This document shows positions 18,495 through 27,095 of a DNA stretch of 64,000 nt, piece by piece (the first letter of the stretch is position 1; every line of letters begins with the position of its first letter). The notes below the pieces were generated by a model. The model searched no databases and was not told the origin of the DNA. It worked only from the letters and a program-made list of their open reading frames with translations. The stretch is from Actibacterium sp. MT2.3-13A (GTDB lineage: Bacteria > Pseudomonadota > Alphaproteobacteria > Rhodobacterales > Rhodobacteraceae), in the NCBI RefSeq assembly GCF_018139985.1, contig NZ_JAGSOU010000004.1, positions 1 through 64,000 on the forward strand. The letters run 5' to 3'. The position numbers and the translations under genes are program-made.

Positions 18495-19106
18495 TCAGAG
18501 GAGCCCGTAATCCTTTGCGCGCTGAATGGCTTCGGCAGTGGTGCGCGCCATCAGGCGGTCGCGGGCTGATGTCAGCCGCGCTTTCAACGCACTTTCCGAG
18601 ATACCCAGCTTAGCGGCTGCCGCCGCATGCCTATCGCCGTCCGCAATGCATCTGAGCGCTTCGATCTGGGCTTTGGTAAGCCTTTGCGGGGGCTCGGTCA
18701 TATCATGAAGGCGTCTGACGAGGACTTCTATTTCGTCAATTTCGGCGTCCGTGAATTCCCGATCTGCTCGCGCCACACTCGCAATTGTCCTGGAGCGGAT
18801 GGGCCCGCAGGAGATCGTCACGCCATGCCTCAGTCCGAATCTCGCGGCCTCTTTGAAGATGCCAAACGGATCCGGTATTTTTTTGTTGCTCCACCGGGTC
18901 GAGCCGGTGGTGCAAAATCCCCACGCGGTCATCGGATCGCGCAGAACATAACCGTTGTTCGTGTAATGATCGGTCCAGGCCTGGTTGTAGGTCGTGAAAG
19001 ACATCACAGGCGACGTAAATCGAATATGTAAACCAAGGAAATAGCCCGCTTCGGCAAACGCGTCGAGCTTTCTCAGTTCGCGGTCGAAGGCTGATTTTTC
19101 AAACAT
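18495..19106 (-). CDS. luxR: LuxR-family acyl-homoserine-lactone receptor
   Basis: 203 residues, shorter than the usual 230-250. The N-terminal ligand domain keeps the signal-contact residues of TraR at the same spacing: W44, Y48, D57, P58 and W72. The C-terminal helix-turn-helix (about residues 143-203) has LTKAQIEALR and AAKLGISESALKARL and ends AIQRAKDYGLL, as in true LuxR members. It should bind the LuxI product and act on DNA. No ribosome site precedes ATG 19106; see the promoter entry. The gene looks less GC-rich than its neighbours, a possible sign of transfer. Confidence 0.93.
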   Translation of the reverse strand: MFEKSAFDRELRKLDAFAEAGYFLGLHIRFTSPVMSFTTYNQAWTDHYTNNGYVLRDPMTAWGFCTTGSTRWSNKKIPDPFGIFKEAARFGLRHGVTISCGPIRSRTIASVARADREFTDAEIDEIEVLVRRLHDMTEPPQRLTKAQIEALRCIADGDRHAAAAAKLGISESALKARLTSARDRLMARTTAEAIQRAKDYGLL

Positions 19107-19119
19107 GTCTTTTTAGACA
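19106..19119. promoter_or_regulatory. Dyad TGTCT-TTTT-AGACA at the luxR start codon
   Basis: A perfect 5+5 inverted repeat that runs from the first base of the luxR ATG through the proposed -10 hexamer. A protein bound here would block luxR transcription. Candidate operator only; it does not match the 18-20 base lux-box consensus closely. Confidence 0.35.
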
Positions 19120-19140
19120 AGTTGCGCGGATTTCCGTCAA
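19112..19140 (-). promoter_or_regulatory. luxR promoter predicting a leaderless mRNA
   Basis: On the minus strand TTGACG (19135-19140), a 17-base spacer and TCTAAA (19112-19117). Transcription would start about 6-7 bases after the -10, at or within the luxR ATG (19106-19104). No Shine-Dalgarno sequence lies upstream, which fits a leaderless transcript. Confidence 0.5.
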
Positions 19141-19149
19141 CCTTAAATT
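19122..19149 (+). promoter_or_regulatory. Divergent promoter for the 62-aa ORF
   Basis: Plus-strand TTGCGC (19122-19127), 16-base spacer, TAAATT (19144-19149). Expected start near 19156, giving a leader of about 34 bases to GTG 19190. It overlaps the luxR promoter on the opposite strand, so the two would compete. Confidence 0.4.
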
Positions 19150-19154
19150 GTTGA
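19137..19154. promoter_or_regulatory. 18-base dyad TCAAC-N8-GTTGA between luxR and the small ORF
   Basis: A perfect 5+5 inverted repeat of total length 18, the size of a lux box, covering most of the luxR -35 and the -10 of the opposite promoter. A plausible LuxR or other regulator site, but its sequence does not match well-known lux boxes. Confidence 0.35.
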
Positions 19155-19189
19155 GCACAGATCGGAGTTCTCACGACTCGGAGTAGCAA

Positions 19190-19378
19190 GTGAAAGCGAT
19201 ACATCCAAATCTTTTTACGCAGGTCATGAAGTTTCCCGACAGCGTTCGGGCCGATCTGCTGGAATTCCTGGGCGCAACCCCGGTGGAAGACGCGCAGCTG
19301 AAACAGATGATCGCGGATGTAGCGGCGCGCCTGGACGACTCAGCCTATCGCGGATTTGACCAGCGCCTGCCGGCGTGA
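19190..19378 (+). CDS. Small hypothetical protein divergent from luxR
   Basis: 62 residues from a GTG start with GGAG 6 bases upstream. The protein is soluble-looking and mildly acidic, with two predicted amphipathic helices (around QVMKFPDSVRADLLEFL and QLKQMIADVAARLDD). It has its own candidate promoter and ends 10 bases before a strong terminator, which makes it a complete transcription unit of about 0.25 kb. I do not recognise the family. Its position suggests a link to quorum sensing, but that is inference. Confidence 0.5.
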   Translation: MKAIHPNLFTQVMKFPDSVRADLLEFLGATPVEDAQLKQMIADVAARLDDSAYRGFDQRLPA

Positions 19379-19380
19379 CA

Positions 19381-19418
19381 CGAAAAAACCCCCGCCTGAT
19401 GCAGGCGGGGGTTTTCTT
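19381..19418. terminator. Bidirectional terminator between the small ORF and rplQ
   Basis: Ten-bp perfect stem CCCCCGCCTG / CAGGCGGGGG (19389-19398, 19402-19411) with an ATG loop. TTTTCTTT follows on the plus strand and TTTTTT on the minus strand. It ends both the small ORF and the alpha ribosomal operon (rplQ stop at 19443). Confidence 0.93.
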
Positions 19419-19442
19419 TACTTCGCCGAAGGCGCGTGGCGC

Positions 19443-19859
19443 TTATTCTTCGGCTTCCTCGGCCTCAAGGCGCGCACGGTCGGCGGCACCCTTGGCATCG
19501 ACGTCGCGGTCGACGAATTCGATGATGGCCATCGGGGCCATGTCGCCATAGCGGAAGCCAGCCTTGAGCACGCGCACATAGCCGCCCTGGCGGTCCTTGT
19601 AGCGGGGGCCCAGAATGTCGAACAGCTTGGCCACATGCTGGTCCTGCTTCAGGCGCGACGCGGCCTGACGGCGGGCGTGCAGGTCACCGCGCTTGCCCAG
19701 CGTGATCAGCTTTTCGATGATCGGGCGCAGTTCCTTGGCCTTGGGCAGGGTGGTCTTGATCTGTTCGTGTTCGATCAGCGAGCCGGCCATGTTGGCGAAC
19801 AGCGCCTTGCGGTGTTCGTGGGTCCGGTTCAGGCGGCGGTAGCCTCGTGCGTGACGCAT
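19443..19859 (-). CDS. rplQ: 50S ribosomal protein L17
   Basis: 138 residues. Starts [17 protein letters not shown], the family's invariant opening. About 11 residues longer than the E. coli protein, with an acidic tail (RLEAEEAEE) common in Alphaproteobacteria. The frame is open to 20081 but the extra part lacks family similarity. Last gene of the alpha operon, 157 bases after rpoA. Confidence 0.97.
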   Translation of the reverse strand: MRHARGYRRLNRTHEHRKALFANMAGSLIEHEQIKTTLPKAKELRPIIEKLITLGKRGDLHARRQAASRLKQDQHVAKLFDILGPRYKDRQGGYVRVLKAGFRYGDMAPMAIIEFVDRDVDAKGAADRARLEAEEAEE

Positions 19860-19971
19860 TTTCGTAATCCTTCTACAGGTTTTTGCTTTGTCTGGCAGCC
19901 CATGCGTGCGGGCCGCTCTCCTTGGGGCGGGATTGCCCGGGTGCCGGCGCGTGTCCGGCGGCGGGTTGGCA

Positions 19972-20000
19972 CCCACCCTGCGGGTATTCCGCAGGGTGGG
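19972..20000 (-). promoter_or_regulatory. Strong hairpin in the rpoA-rplQ spacer
   Basis: Perfect 12-bp stem CCCACCCTGCGG / CCGCAGGGTGGG with a 5-base loop, 17 bases after the rpoA stop. No T-run follows on the minus strand, so it is more likely an RNA stability or processing element than a terminator. Confidence 0.6.
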
Positions 20001-20016
20001 CGACACCCACGTTTGC

Positions 20017-21033
20017 TTAGAACTGGTCCTCGAATTTCTTGGCCAGTTCCTCGATGTTCTCCGGCGGCCATTCCTCGACATCCATGCCGAGGTGCAGCCC
20101 CATGCCCGAGAGCACTTCCTTGATCTCGTTCAGCGACTTGCGGCCGAAGTTCGGGGTGCGCAGCATCTCGGCTTCGGTTTTCTGGATCAGGTCGCCGATA
20201 TAGACGATGTTGTCGTTCTTCAGGCAGTTGGCCGAACGGACTGAAAGCTCCAGCTCGTCCACCTTCTTCAGCAGCAGCGGGTTGAACTCCAGCCCCTCTT
20301 CCTCGGCCTCGCGGCCGGCGGCCTCGGGCTCTTCGAAGGTGACGAAGATCGACAGCTGGTCCTGCAGGATGCGCGCGGCGTAGGCCACGGCGTCCTCGGG
20401 GGTGACCGAACCGTCGGTCTCCACCTTGAGGGTCAGCTTGTCATAGTCCAGAACCTGGCCCTCGCGGGTCGGCTGCACGTCATAGGCCACCCGCTTGACC
20501 GGCGAGTAGATCGCGTCGATCGGGATCAGGCCGATGGGGGCATCCTCGGGCTTGTTCTTGTCGGCCGAGACATATCCCTTGCCGGTGTTCACGGTCAGTT
20601 CCATGAACAGGTCTGCGCCCTCGTCGAGGTGGCAGATCACGTGATCCTTGTTCAGGATCTCGATGCCGGCGGTTTCCGAGATGTCGCCCGCGGTGACGAC
20701 GGCCGGGCCCTTCGCCGAGATCGACAGGCGCTTCGGCCCCTCGACATCCATGCGGATGGCGACGCCCTTGAGGTTCAGGACCACGTCGGTCACATCCTCG
20801 CGCACGCCGGCGATCGAGGAAAACTCGTGCAGGACGTTGTCGATCTGGACGCTGGTGATGGCCGCGCCCTGCAGCGAGCTCATCAGAACCCGGCGCAGCG
20901 CGTTGCCCAGCGTCAGGCCGAAGCCGCGCTCCAGCGGCTCGGCGACCACGGTCGCCTGGCGCGACGGGTCGTTGCCCGGCTTCACGTCGAGCTGGGTCGG
21001 CTTAATCAGTTCCTGCCAGTTCTTGTGGATCAT
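20017..21033 (-). CDS. rpoA: RNA polymerase alpha subunit
   Basis: 338 residues. The N-terminal domain dimerises and nucleates core assembly. The C-terminal domain (about residues 255-320) keeps [18 protein letters not shown], with the Arg equivalent to E. coli R265 that contacts UP elements and CRP, and the [16 protein letters not shown] stretch. Start ATG 21033 (MIHKNWQEL) with GAGGAG upstream; the open frame to 21126 is a shadow of the spacer. Confidence 0.98.
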   Translation of the reverse strand: MIHKNWQELIKPTQLDVKPGNDPSRQATVVAEPLERGFGLTLGNALRRVLMSSLQGAAITSVQIDNVLHEFSSIAGVREDVTDVVLNLKGVAIRMDVEGPKRLSISAKGPAVVTAGDISETAGIEILNKDHVICHLDEGADLFMELTVNTGKGYVSADKNKPEDAPIGLIPIDAIYSPVKRVAYDVQPTREGQVLDYDKLTLKVETDGSVTPEDAVAYAARILQDQLSIFVTFEEPEAAGREAEEEGLEFNPLLLKKVDELELSVRSANCLKNDNIVYIGDLIQKTEAEMLRTPNFGRKSLNEIKEVLSGMGLHLGMDVEEWPPENIEELAKKFEDQF

Positions 21034-21103
21034 GCGTGTCTCCTCAATTCCTGTCTGCAACCCATGTCCAAAGTGGCAGACGCCCGAGGGAAAATGGAAC
21101 GGA

Positions 21104-21134
21104 CTCGGGCCGCGCAGGTTCTGCACGGCCCGAG
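21104..21134 (-). promoter_or_regulatory. Hairpin in the rpsK-rpoA spacer
   Basis: Outer arms CTCGGGCCG / CGGCCCGAG and inner arms GCAG / CTGC, joined by one mismatch, with a 3-base loop: 13 pairs in all. It lies 15 bases after the rpsK stop. No T-run follows, so it probably tunes stability or processing rather than ending transcription. Confidence 0.55.
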
Positions 21135-21149
21135 CCTTGAAAACTCAGA

Positions 21150-21539
21150 TCAGACGCGGCGGCGCTTCGGCGGGCGGCAGCCGTTGTGGGCAATCGGGGT
21201 CACGTCGCGGATAGACGTGATGTTGAAACCGATCGCGGCCAGCGCGCGCAGTGCCGATTCGCGGCCCGAGCCGGGGCCCTGAACCTCGACCTCCAGCGTT
21301 TTCACGCCGTGTTCCTGCGCCTTGCGGCCGGCGTCTTCGGCGGCCATCTGCGCGGCGTAGGGGGTCGATTTCCGCGATCCCTTGAAGCCCATGGTGCCGG
21401 CCGACGACCACGAGATCGCGTTGCCCTGCACGTCAGAGATCAGGATCTTGGTGTTGTTGAAGGAGCTGTTCACATGCGCCACACCGGTGGCGATGTTCTT
21501 GCGTTCCTTGCGCTTCATGCGGGTCTTGTCACGTGCCAT
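21150..21539 (-). CDS. rpsK: 30S ribosomal protein S11
   Basis: 129 residues, the usual length. Family features: [33 protein letters not shown] and the basic C-terminal [10 protein letters not shown]. Part of the small-subunit platform near the E site. 14 bases after rpsM. In this group rpsD is not in the cluster, so rpoA follows directly. Confidence 0.98.
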   Translation of the reverse strand: MARDKTRMKRKERKNIATGVAHVNSSFNNTKILISDVQGNAISWSSAGTMGFKGSRKSTPYAAQMAAEDAGRKAQEHGVKTLEVEVQGPGSGRESALRALAAIGFNITSIRDVTPIAHNGCRPPKRRRV

Positions 21540-21553
21540 GGATCAGCCTCCCC

Positions 21554-21922
21554 TTACTTCTTCTTGCCGGCGATGGGTTTCGCCGGGCCTTTGCGGGTGC
21601 GCGCGTTGGTGTGCGTGCGCTGACCACGGACGGGCAGGTTGCGGCGATGGCGCAGGCCGCGGTAGCAGCCGAGGTCCATCAGACGCTTGATGTTCATCTG
21701 CACTTCGCGACGCAGGTCGCCTTCGACGGTGTAGTTCGCGTCGATGTGCTCACGGATGGCCAGAACCTCGGCATCCGACAGTTCGTTCACACGGCGGGAG
21801 CGTTCGATGCCCACGGCGTCGCAGATCTGCTCGGCGGAATGCGAGCCGATGCCGGTGATGTAGGTGAGAGCGATGGGGACGCGTTTCCCGGTGGGGATGT
21901 TGACGCCAGCAATACGTGCCAC
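21554..21922 (-). CDS. rpsM: 30S ribosomal protein S13
   Basis: 122 residues from a GTG start (21922), which gives the normal opening [15 protein letters not shown]; an AAAGGAAAG ribosome site lies 6 bases upstream. The frame runs open to 21970 but that adds 16 unrelated residues. C-terminal [18 protein letters not shown] is the head-tRNA contact tail. Confidence 0.96.
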   Translation of the reverse strand: MARIAGVNIPTGKRVPIALTYITGIGSHSAEQICDAVGIERSRRVNELSDAEVLAIREHIDANYTVEGDLRREVQMNIKRLMDLGCYRGLRHRRNLPVRGQRTHTNARTRKGPAKPIAGKKK

Positions 21923-22070
21923 GCGGCTTTCCTTTCGTTGCGGTTCCGTAGCGCCAGAACCTTTTTTCACAACGCCAGCCCGAGGCGAACCCTGGGCGTG
22001 GCAGTCATATCTGGGGTTCGAAACGAATCAGCCCCGCGCAGGCGCGGGACGATTCCGGTTCGAGATGCCG

Positions 22071-22099
22071 TGCCTAGGGGGTTTTCCCCCCAAGGTCAA
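22071..22099 (-). promoter_or_regulatory. Candidate promoter for the alpha operon
   Basis: Minus-strand TTGACC (22094-22099), 17-base spacer, TAGGCA (22071-22076), between adk and rpsM. The spacer is itself a palindrome, GGGGG-AAAA-CCCCC in the RNA sense. The -10 is weak. A 7-bp G/C hairpin (22033-22048) follows in the leader. Confidence 0.4.
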
Positions 22100-22107
22100 G
22101 CTCTGGT

Positions 22108-22755
22108 TCACGCCTTGGCGAGGGCCGCCCGAACGGCATCGGAGACCTCGTCGATCTCGGCCAGGCCATCGACCCGGCTCAGCGTGCCCTTGGCATAGTA
22201 GTAGCCGATCAGCGGAGAGGTCTTCTTGTAGTATTCCATCAACCGCTGGCGCAGACTTTCCTCGTTGTCGTCGGCGCGCCGCTTCATGTCGGTGGAGCCG
22301 CAGACGTCGCATTTGCCCGGCTCCGCGGTCGGCTTCAGCGCGTCGTGATAGACCTCGCCGCAATTGCCGCAGGTAAAGCGACCGGTGATGCGGGCGACCA
22401 GCGCCTCGTCATCGACGCGCATCTCGATCACGGCGTCGAGCTTCTGCCCCAGCTTGTCCAGCAGCGCCTCCAGCGCGTCCGCCTGGGCCAGCGTCCGCGG
22501 AAAGCCGTCGAAGATGAAGCCGCCGCCCTGCTCGCCGGCAAGCTTTTCCTCGATCAGGCCGATGACGATCTCATCGGTGACCAGGTCGCCGCGGTCCATC
22601 ACCTCGGCCACGCGCTTGCCCATCTCGGTGCCCGAGCTGCGCGCCTCGCGCAGCATGTCGCCGGTGGACAGCTGGATCATGCCCCGCTCATCCACGAGCT
22701 TGCGGGCCTGCGTACCCTTGCCTGCCCCCGGGGGGCCAAGAAGAATGATATTCAT
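22108..22755 (-). CDS. adk: Adenylate kinase
   Basis: 215 residues. It interconverts ATP, AMP and ADP. P-loop [10 protein letters not shown] at the N-terminus and FDGFPRT in the AMP site. The long LID domain holds four Cys (CGNCG and CDVCG, about residues 130-153), so it is the zinc-type LID. The start overlaps the secY stop by 4 bases, the common secY-adk coupling. Confidence 0.97.
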   Translation of the reverse strand: MNIILLGPPGAGKGTQARKLVDERGMIQLSTGDMLREARSSGTEMGKRVAEVMDRGDLVTDEIVIGLIEEKLAGEQGGGFIFDGFPRTLAQADALEALLDKLGQKLDAVIEMRVDDEALVARITGRFTCGNCGEVYHDALKPTAEPGKCDVCGSTDMKRRADDNEESLRQRLMEYYKKTSPLIGYYYAKGTLSRVDGLAEIDEVSDAVRAALAKA

Positions 22756-24116
22756 CGACGTGCCGGTCCTTTCTTGCCCGCGCGCCGCTTGCCCCGGCCA
22801 CGCAGTTGGGATTTTTCGATCAGGCCCTCATACTGATGGGCCAGCAGGTGCGATTGCACCTGGTTGATCGTGTCCATCGTCACCGAGACCACGATCAGCA
22901 CCGAGGTGCCGCCGAAATAGAACGGGATCGCCAGCTGCGAGCGCAGGATCTCGGGCAGCATGCAGACGAGCGCCAGATAGGCCGAGCCGAGGACCAGCAC
23001 ACGGGTCACCACATAGTCGAGGTATTCCGCGGTGCGCTTGCCCGGCCGGATGCCGGGGACAAAGCCGTTCTGGTTCTTGAGGTTGTCGGCCACGTCATCG
23101 GATTTGAAGGCGACGTTATAGGTGTAGAAATAGGCGAAGAACACGATCATCGCCGTGAAGAACAGCAGGTAGAGCGGCTGGCCGGGCCCGAAATAGGCCA
23201 GGATCGTCGACATCACCGGGCTGGTCTGGCTGCCCGAGAAGGTGCTGATCGTGGTCGGCAGCAGCAGCAGAGAGCTGGCGAAGATCGCCGGGATCACGCC
23301 CGCCGGGTTGACCTTGATCGGCAGGTGGGACGAGCCGCCGTCGTAGACCTTCATCCCCACCTGGCGGCGCGGATACTGGATGTGGATCTTGCGCAGCGCG
23401 CGCTCCATGAACACCACGCAGGCGATCACCGCCACGACCATCAGCATGACGCCGATGACCACGACCGGAGAGATCGCGCCGGAGCGGCCCGAGGCGAAGA
23501 ACTGCGCGATGGCCGCCGGGATCTCGGCGACGATACCGACGAAGATGATCAGCGAGATGCCGTTGCCCACGCCGCGCGCGGTGATCTGCTCGCCCAGCCA
23601 CATCAGGAACATCGTGCCGCCGACCAGCGTCACCACGGTCGAGGCGCGGAAGAACCAGCCCGGATCATGGGCCAGGCTGCCGGCCTCAAGGCTGACGGCC
23701 AGGCCATAGGCCTGGAAGGTCGCCAGGAACACCGTGCCGTAGCGGGTATACTGGTTGATCTTCTTGCGGCCTTGCTCGCCCTCTTTCTTGAGTTGCTCAA
23801 GCTGGGGCACCATCGCGGCCAGAAGCTGCACGATGATCGAGGCCGAGATATAGGGCATGATGCCGAGAGCAAAGATCCCCATCCGCCCCAGCGCGCCGCC
23901 GGTGAACATCGACAGGATGCCCCCGAGGCCGGCCGAGGCCTGCTCCATGAAGTCGCGCAGCGCGCCGCCATCGATGCCGGGAACCGGGATGTAGGTGCCC
24001 AGGCGATAGACGATCAGAAGCCCGAGGGTGAAGAAAATCCGCTGTTTGAGTTCGGTCGCCTTGCCGAAGGCGCCCCAGCTCATGTTCGCGGCCATTTGCT
24101 CTGCTGCAGATGCCAT
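22752..24116 (-). CDS. secY: Protein translocase channel subunit SecY
   Basis: 454 residues, ten membrane segments. Forms the SecYEG channel. Family signatures: [20 protein letters not shown] and the cytoplasmic loops with [20 protein letters not shown]. The C-terminal tail is basic ([16 protein letters not shown]). Last but one of the promoter-driven rplO-secY-adk set. Confidence 0.97.
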   Translation of the reverse strand: MASAAEQMAANMSWGAFGKATELKQRIFFTLGLLIVYRLGTYIPVPGIDGGALRDFMEQASAGLGGILSMFTGGALGRMGIFALGIMPYISASIIVQLLAAMVPQLEQLKKEGEQGRKKINQYTRYGTVFLATFQAYGLAVSLEAGSLAHDPGWFFRASTVVTLVGGTMFLMWLGEQITARGVGNGISLIIFVGIVAEIPAAIAQFFASGRSGAISPVVVIGVMLMVVAVIACVVFMERALRKIHIQYPRRQVGMKVYDGGSSHLPIKVNPAGVIPAIFASSLLLLPTTISTFSGSQTSPVMSTILAYFGPGQPLYLLFFTAMIVFFAYFYTYNVAFKSDDVADNLKNQNGFVPGIRPGKRTAEYLDYVVTRVLVLGSAYLALVCMLPEILRSQLAIPFYFGGTSVLIVVSVTMDTINQVQSHLLAHQYEGLIEKSQLRGRGKRRAGKKGPARR

Positions 24117-24135
24117 GCCCTGTCTCTTTCATGAC

Positions 24136-24171
24136 AGCGCCGCCTGAACCGTTTTCCGGTCAGGCGGCGCT
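24136..24171 (-). promoter_or_regulatory. Long hairpin in the rplO-secY spacer
   Basis: Twelve-bp perfect arms AGCGCCGCCTGA / TCAGGCGGCGCT, with three further inner pairs around a GAAAA loop in the RNA. It ends about 19 bases upstream of the secY start, just before the ribosome site, and no T-run follows. It could separate rplO from secY by processing or set secY translation. Confidence 0.6.
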
Positions 24172-24219
24172 TGGAAAACTCATTGAGGTGTAAGCGGCGC
24201 GCGCGCCACCCACAACCTC

Positions 24220-24693
24220 TTATTCAGCCGCCGACGCAGTCGTGACCGTCAGCGAGCCGCCGGCCTTCGCCACGGCGTCCACCGCCGCCTTCGAGGCGCC
24301 GGTCACGTTCAGCGCGACCTTGGCGGAGATGTCACCCTTCGCCAGCACGCGCACGCCGTCGAGCTTGCGGCGGACCAGGCCGCTGGCGACCAGCGCGTCC
24401 TCGGTGATCGGCTGCGCGGCGTCGATCTTGCCTTCGTCGATGAACTTCTGGATCAGGCCGAGGTTAACGACGGCGAATTTCTTGCGGTTCGGCTTGTTGA
24501 AGCCGCGCTTCGGCAGACGCTGGTAGAGCGGCATCTGGCCGCCTTCGTAGCCACCGATGCTCACGCCCGAGCGCGATTTCTGGCCCTTGATACCACGGCC
24601 GGCGGTTTTGCCCTTGCCCGAACCCGGGCCACGGCCGATGCGTTTCTTGGTGGAAGTTGCGCCGGGATTGTCGCGCAGTTCATGCAGTTTCAT
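24220..24693 (-). CDS. rplO: 50S ribosomal protein L15
   Basis: 157 residues. Starts [20 protein letters not shown] and carries the glycine-rich RNA-binding stretch [20 protein letters not shown]. The frame is open to 25200 but only this start fits the family. Unusually, rpmD is not adjacent: 0.7 kb with a GFA gene intervenes, and a promoter lies about 100 bases upstream. Confidence 0.97.
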   Translation of the reverse strand: MKLHELRDNPGATSTKKRIGRGPGSGKGKTAGRGIKGQKSRSGVSIGGYEGGQMPLYQRLPKRGFNKPNRKKFAVVNLGLIQKFIDEGKIDAAQPITEDALVASGLVRRKLDGVRVLAKGDISAKVALNVTGASKAAVDAVAKAGGSLTVTTASAAE

Positions 24694-24790
24694 GTCGCTT
24701 CTCCTTTGCCGGAACTGACCCCTGAAGCGAGAGCGGGCCAAACGCGGCTTTTCTTGGTTTTGATTCTGGGCCCGAAGGGGCCACCGGGGG

Positions 24791-24819
24791 CGTATAGACC
24801 CTGACAGGCGCGCATGCAA
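24791..24819 (-). promoter_or_regulatory. Promoter for rplO-secY-adk
   Basis: Minus-strand TTGCAT (24814-24819), exact 17-base spacer, TATACG (24791-24796). Start expected near 24784, giving a leader of about 90 bases to rplO. It has the same -10 hexamer as the str promoter. It falls after the GFA stop, so it would restart the second half of the spc operon. Confidence 0.6.
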
Positions 24820-24874
24820 GGGGTGGCGCCCTGGCAGTTGGGCGCCTTCCCCGAACGGGTCGAACCGGCCCGCG

Positions 24875-25255
24875 CTATTGCGCGCGCTGCGGCAGCCCGT
24901 CGGCAATCTCGTAATAGTCGCCCCTGTCGTCCACATAGATATGTATGGCCAGATGCGTGCCCGTAGGGCTTTCGAACGCGCCCATGCCGACGGCGATGTG
25001 GTCGCCCTCCGGTTCCCTCCAGAACAGGAAGGAGCCGCAGGTCGAACAGAAACCTCGCTCGGCGGTCTCGGAGGACCGGAACCAGGTGACATTCTCCGCC
25101 CCCTCGACCGCGAGGGCGCCTTTGGGGACGTTGGTCGAGGCCCAGAAATGCCCCGACTGCTTGCGGCATTGGCTGCAATGGCAGGCGTCCGGCGCGACAA
25201 GCTCGCCGGAAACGGTCAGGCGGACGGCGCCGCACAGACAGGACCCCTTGTGCAT
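24875..25255 (-). CDS. GFA-family zinc protein inside the spc cluster
   Basis: 126 residues of the glutathione-dependent formaldehyde-activating enzyme/CENP-V fold. The zinc-binding cysteines are intact: [19 protein letters not shown] and [12 protein letters not shown]. Family members are often small stand-alone proteins of unknown substrate, so formaldehyde activity is not implied. Start ATG 25255 has an AAAGGAAGAG site 4 bases upstream. It lies between rpmD and rplO on the same strand, where most bacteria have no gene. Confidence 0.9.
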   Translation of the reverse strand: MHKGSCLCGAVRLTVSGELVAPDACHCSQCRKQSGHFWASTNVPKGALAVEGAENVTWFRSSETAERGFCSTCGSFLFWREPEGDHIAVGMGAFESPTGTHLAIHIYVDDRGDYYEIADGLPQRAQ

Positions 25256-25329
25256 TCTGCTCTTCCTTTCGCAAGACGACGACTCGTTCGCCGAAATCAG
25301 AACAGTTGCGCCGCATCCGGGCAAACGGA

Positions 25330-25357
25330 AAACGCCCCGGGTCTCCCCGGGGCGTTT
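25330..25357 (-). terminator. Terminator-like hairpin after rpmD
   Basis: Twelve-bp perfect stem, AAACGCCCCGGG / CCCGGGGCGTTT in the RNA, capped by a GAGA tetraloop. The minus-strand tail is TTCCGTTTG, only moderately T-rich. It lies 35 bases after the rpmD stop and 75 before GFA, so it probably ends or reduces read-through from the upstream ribosomal genes. Confidence 0.6.
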
Positions 25358-25392
25358 CCCAATTCGCTAGCGCGGGTGTCCACCCGCCGCGC

Positions 25393-25581
25393 TCAGTCGC
25401 GCTCTTCGACGATCTCGACCAGATGCGGGATCTTGTTGATCATGCCGCGCACCGAGGGGGTGTCCTCCAGCTCGCGGGTCTTGTGCATCTTGTTGAGGCC
25501 GAGGCCGATCAGCGTCTGGCGCTGGACGGCCGGGCGGCGGATCGGCGAGCCGATCTGCTTGACGACGATGGTTTTAGCCAT
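25393..25581 (-). CDS. rpmD: 50S ribosomal protein L30
   Basis: 62 residues, normal for L30. [16 protein letters not shown] opening and [23 protein letters not shown] (split here by reading) are family-typical. Ribosomal protein of the large subunit. It lies 12 bases after rpsE; the hairpin that follows closes this half of the spc cluster. Confidence 0.96.
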   Translation of the reverse strand: MAKTIVVKQIGSPIRRPAVQRQTLIGLGLNKMHKTRELEDTPSVRGMINKIPHLVEIVEERD

Positions 25582-25593
25582 GTGCCGGTCTCC

Positions 25594-26169
25594 TTACGCT
25601 TCGGCCGCTGCGTCGGCGGGGGCCTCGGCAGTTTCCGGCTTTTTCAGAATGTCGGCCACCTTCTTGCCACGACGCTGCGCGACCATGCGGGGGCTGCTTT
25701 CCTTCGTCAGGCCGTTCAGGGTGGCGCGGATCATGTTGTAGGGGTTCTGCGATCCGATCGATTTCGACACCACGTCCTTGATGCCCAGCATCTCGAACAC
25801 GGCGCGCATCGGACCGCCGGCGATGATCCCGGTGCCCTCAGGCGCGGTCCGCATCACGACCTTGCCGGCGCCATGACGGCCCTCGATGTCGTGATGCAGG
25901 GTGCGGCCCTCGCGCAGCGGCACCCGGATCAGGTTCCGCTTGGCCTGCTCGGTGGCCTTGCGAATGGCCTCGGGGACCTCTTTCGCCTTGCCCTTGCCGA
26001 AGCCGACACGGCCCTTCTGGTCGCCGACAACCACGAGAGCGGCAAAGCCGAAGCGCTTGCCCCCCTTCACGGTTTTCGACACCCGGTTGATCGCCACGAG
26101 ACGATCGGCGAATTCGGGGGTTTCCTCGCGCTCCTGGCGGCGGCCCCGGCGTTGTTCACGTTCTGCCAT
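25594..26169 (-). CDS. rpsE: 30S ribosomal protein S5
   Basis: 191 residues, with short N- and C-terminal extensions compared with E. coli. N-terminal double-stranded RNA-binding domain ([20 protein letters not shown] region) and the [19 protein letters not shown] core. It contributes to decoding accuracy. The tail is Ala/Glu-rich ([13 protein letters not shown]). Confidence 0.97.
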   Translation of the reverse strand: MAEREQRRGRRQEREETPEFADRLVAINRVSKTVKGGKRFGFAALVVVGDQKGRVGFGKGKAKEVPEAIRKATEQAKRNLIRVPLREGRTLHHDIEGRHGAGKVVMRTAPEGTGIIAGGPMRAVFEMLGIKDVVSKSIGSQNPYNMIRATLNGLTKESSPRMVAQRRGKKVADILKKPETAEAPADAAAEA

Positions 26170-26180
26170 ATCTCGTCTCC

Positions 26181-26540
26181 TTAGAACTTCAGCCCGCCTT
26201 CACGCGCGGCGTCGGCCAGAGCCTTCACCTTGCCGTGAAAGAGGAAGCCGCCACGATCGAAGTAGCACTCTTCGATGCCGGCCTTCTTGGCGCGCTCGGC
26301 GATCGCTGCACCCACCTTGGTGGCCGCTTCGACGTTGTTCTTGCCGACAACGCCCAGCTCTTTCTCGAGGGTCGAGGCAGAGGCCAGGGTGACGCCATTC
26401 ACATCGTCGATCAGCTGCACGCTGATGTTCTTGTTTGAGCGGTGGACGCTGAGGCGCGGACGCCCGGCGTTCATTTTCCGCAGCTTGTTCCGAACGCGCA
26501 GGCGGCGTTTCAGAAACAGGTCTCGTTTGCTGTTTGCCAT
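26181..26540 (-). CDS. rplR: 50S ribosomal protein L18
   Basis: 119 residues. Binds 5S rRNA. Family features: [32 protein letters not shown] and the C-terminal [20 protein letters not shown]. It starts 11 bases after rplF and is followed 11 bases later by rpsE. Confidence 0.97.
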   Translation of the reverse strand: MANSKRDLFLKRRLRVRNKLRKMNAGRPRLSVHRSNKNISVQLIDDVNGVTLASASTLEKELGVVGKNNVEAATKVGAAIAERAKKAGIEECYFDRGGFLFHGKVKALADAAREGGLKF

Positions 26541-26551
26541 ATCTCGCGTCC

Positions 26552-27085
26552 TTACTTCTTCTTGCCTTCCTTGCGGAAGATGAACTCACCAGCATAGCGG
26601 ATGCCCTTGCCCTTGTAGGGCTCGGGCTGGCGCCACTCGCGGATGTTCGCGGCCACCTGGCCGACCTGCTGCAGATCTTGCCCCTCGACCACGATCTCCG
26701 TGGGCTTCGGGCAGGTCACCGTCACGCCGGCGGGGACCTCGAAGTTGACTTCGTGGCTGTAGCCGAGGTTCAGCTTCAGGGTGTTGCCCTGCATCTGAGC
26801 CCGGTAACCGACGCCCTGGATCTCAAGCGACTTCTTGAAGCCCGCGCTGACGCCCTGGGCCATGTTCTGCACCATCGTGCGCGACATGCCCCACTGCTGG
26901 CGGGCCCGCTTGGAACTGCCGCGGGGGGTGACGGTGACGACGTTGCCTTCGACCGCGATGGTCACATCGTCGGTGGCGGTGAAGGTCTGGGCCCCTTTCG
27001 GGCCCTTCACTTCAACGGTCTGACCCGAAACGGATGCGGTGACACCCGAGGGCAGCTCGACCGGTTTTTTACCAATACGAGACAT
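26552..27085 (-). CDS. rplF: 50S ribosomal protein L6
   Basis: 177 residues. Starts [15 protein letters not shown]. The C-terminal signature [16 protein letters not shown] is intact. Binds near the sarcin-ricin loop region. The frame is open to 27151 but AGGAGG immediately before 27085 marks the start. Confidence 0.97.
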   Translation of the reverse strand: MSRIGKKPVELPSGVTASVSGQTVEVKGPKGAQTFTATDDVTIAVEGNVVTVTPRGSSKRARQQWGMSRTMVQNMAQGVSAGFKKSLEIQGVGYRAQMQGNTLKLNLGYSHEVNFEVPAGVTVTCPKPTEIVVEGQDLQQVGQVAANIREWRQPEPYKGKGIRYAGEFIFRKEGKKK

Positions 27086-27095
27086 GCAGACCTCC

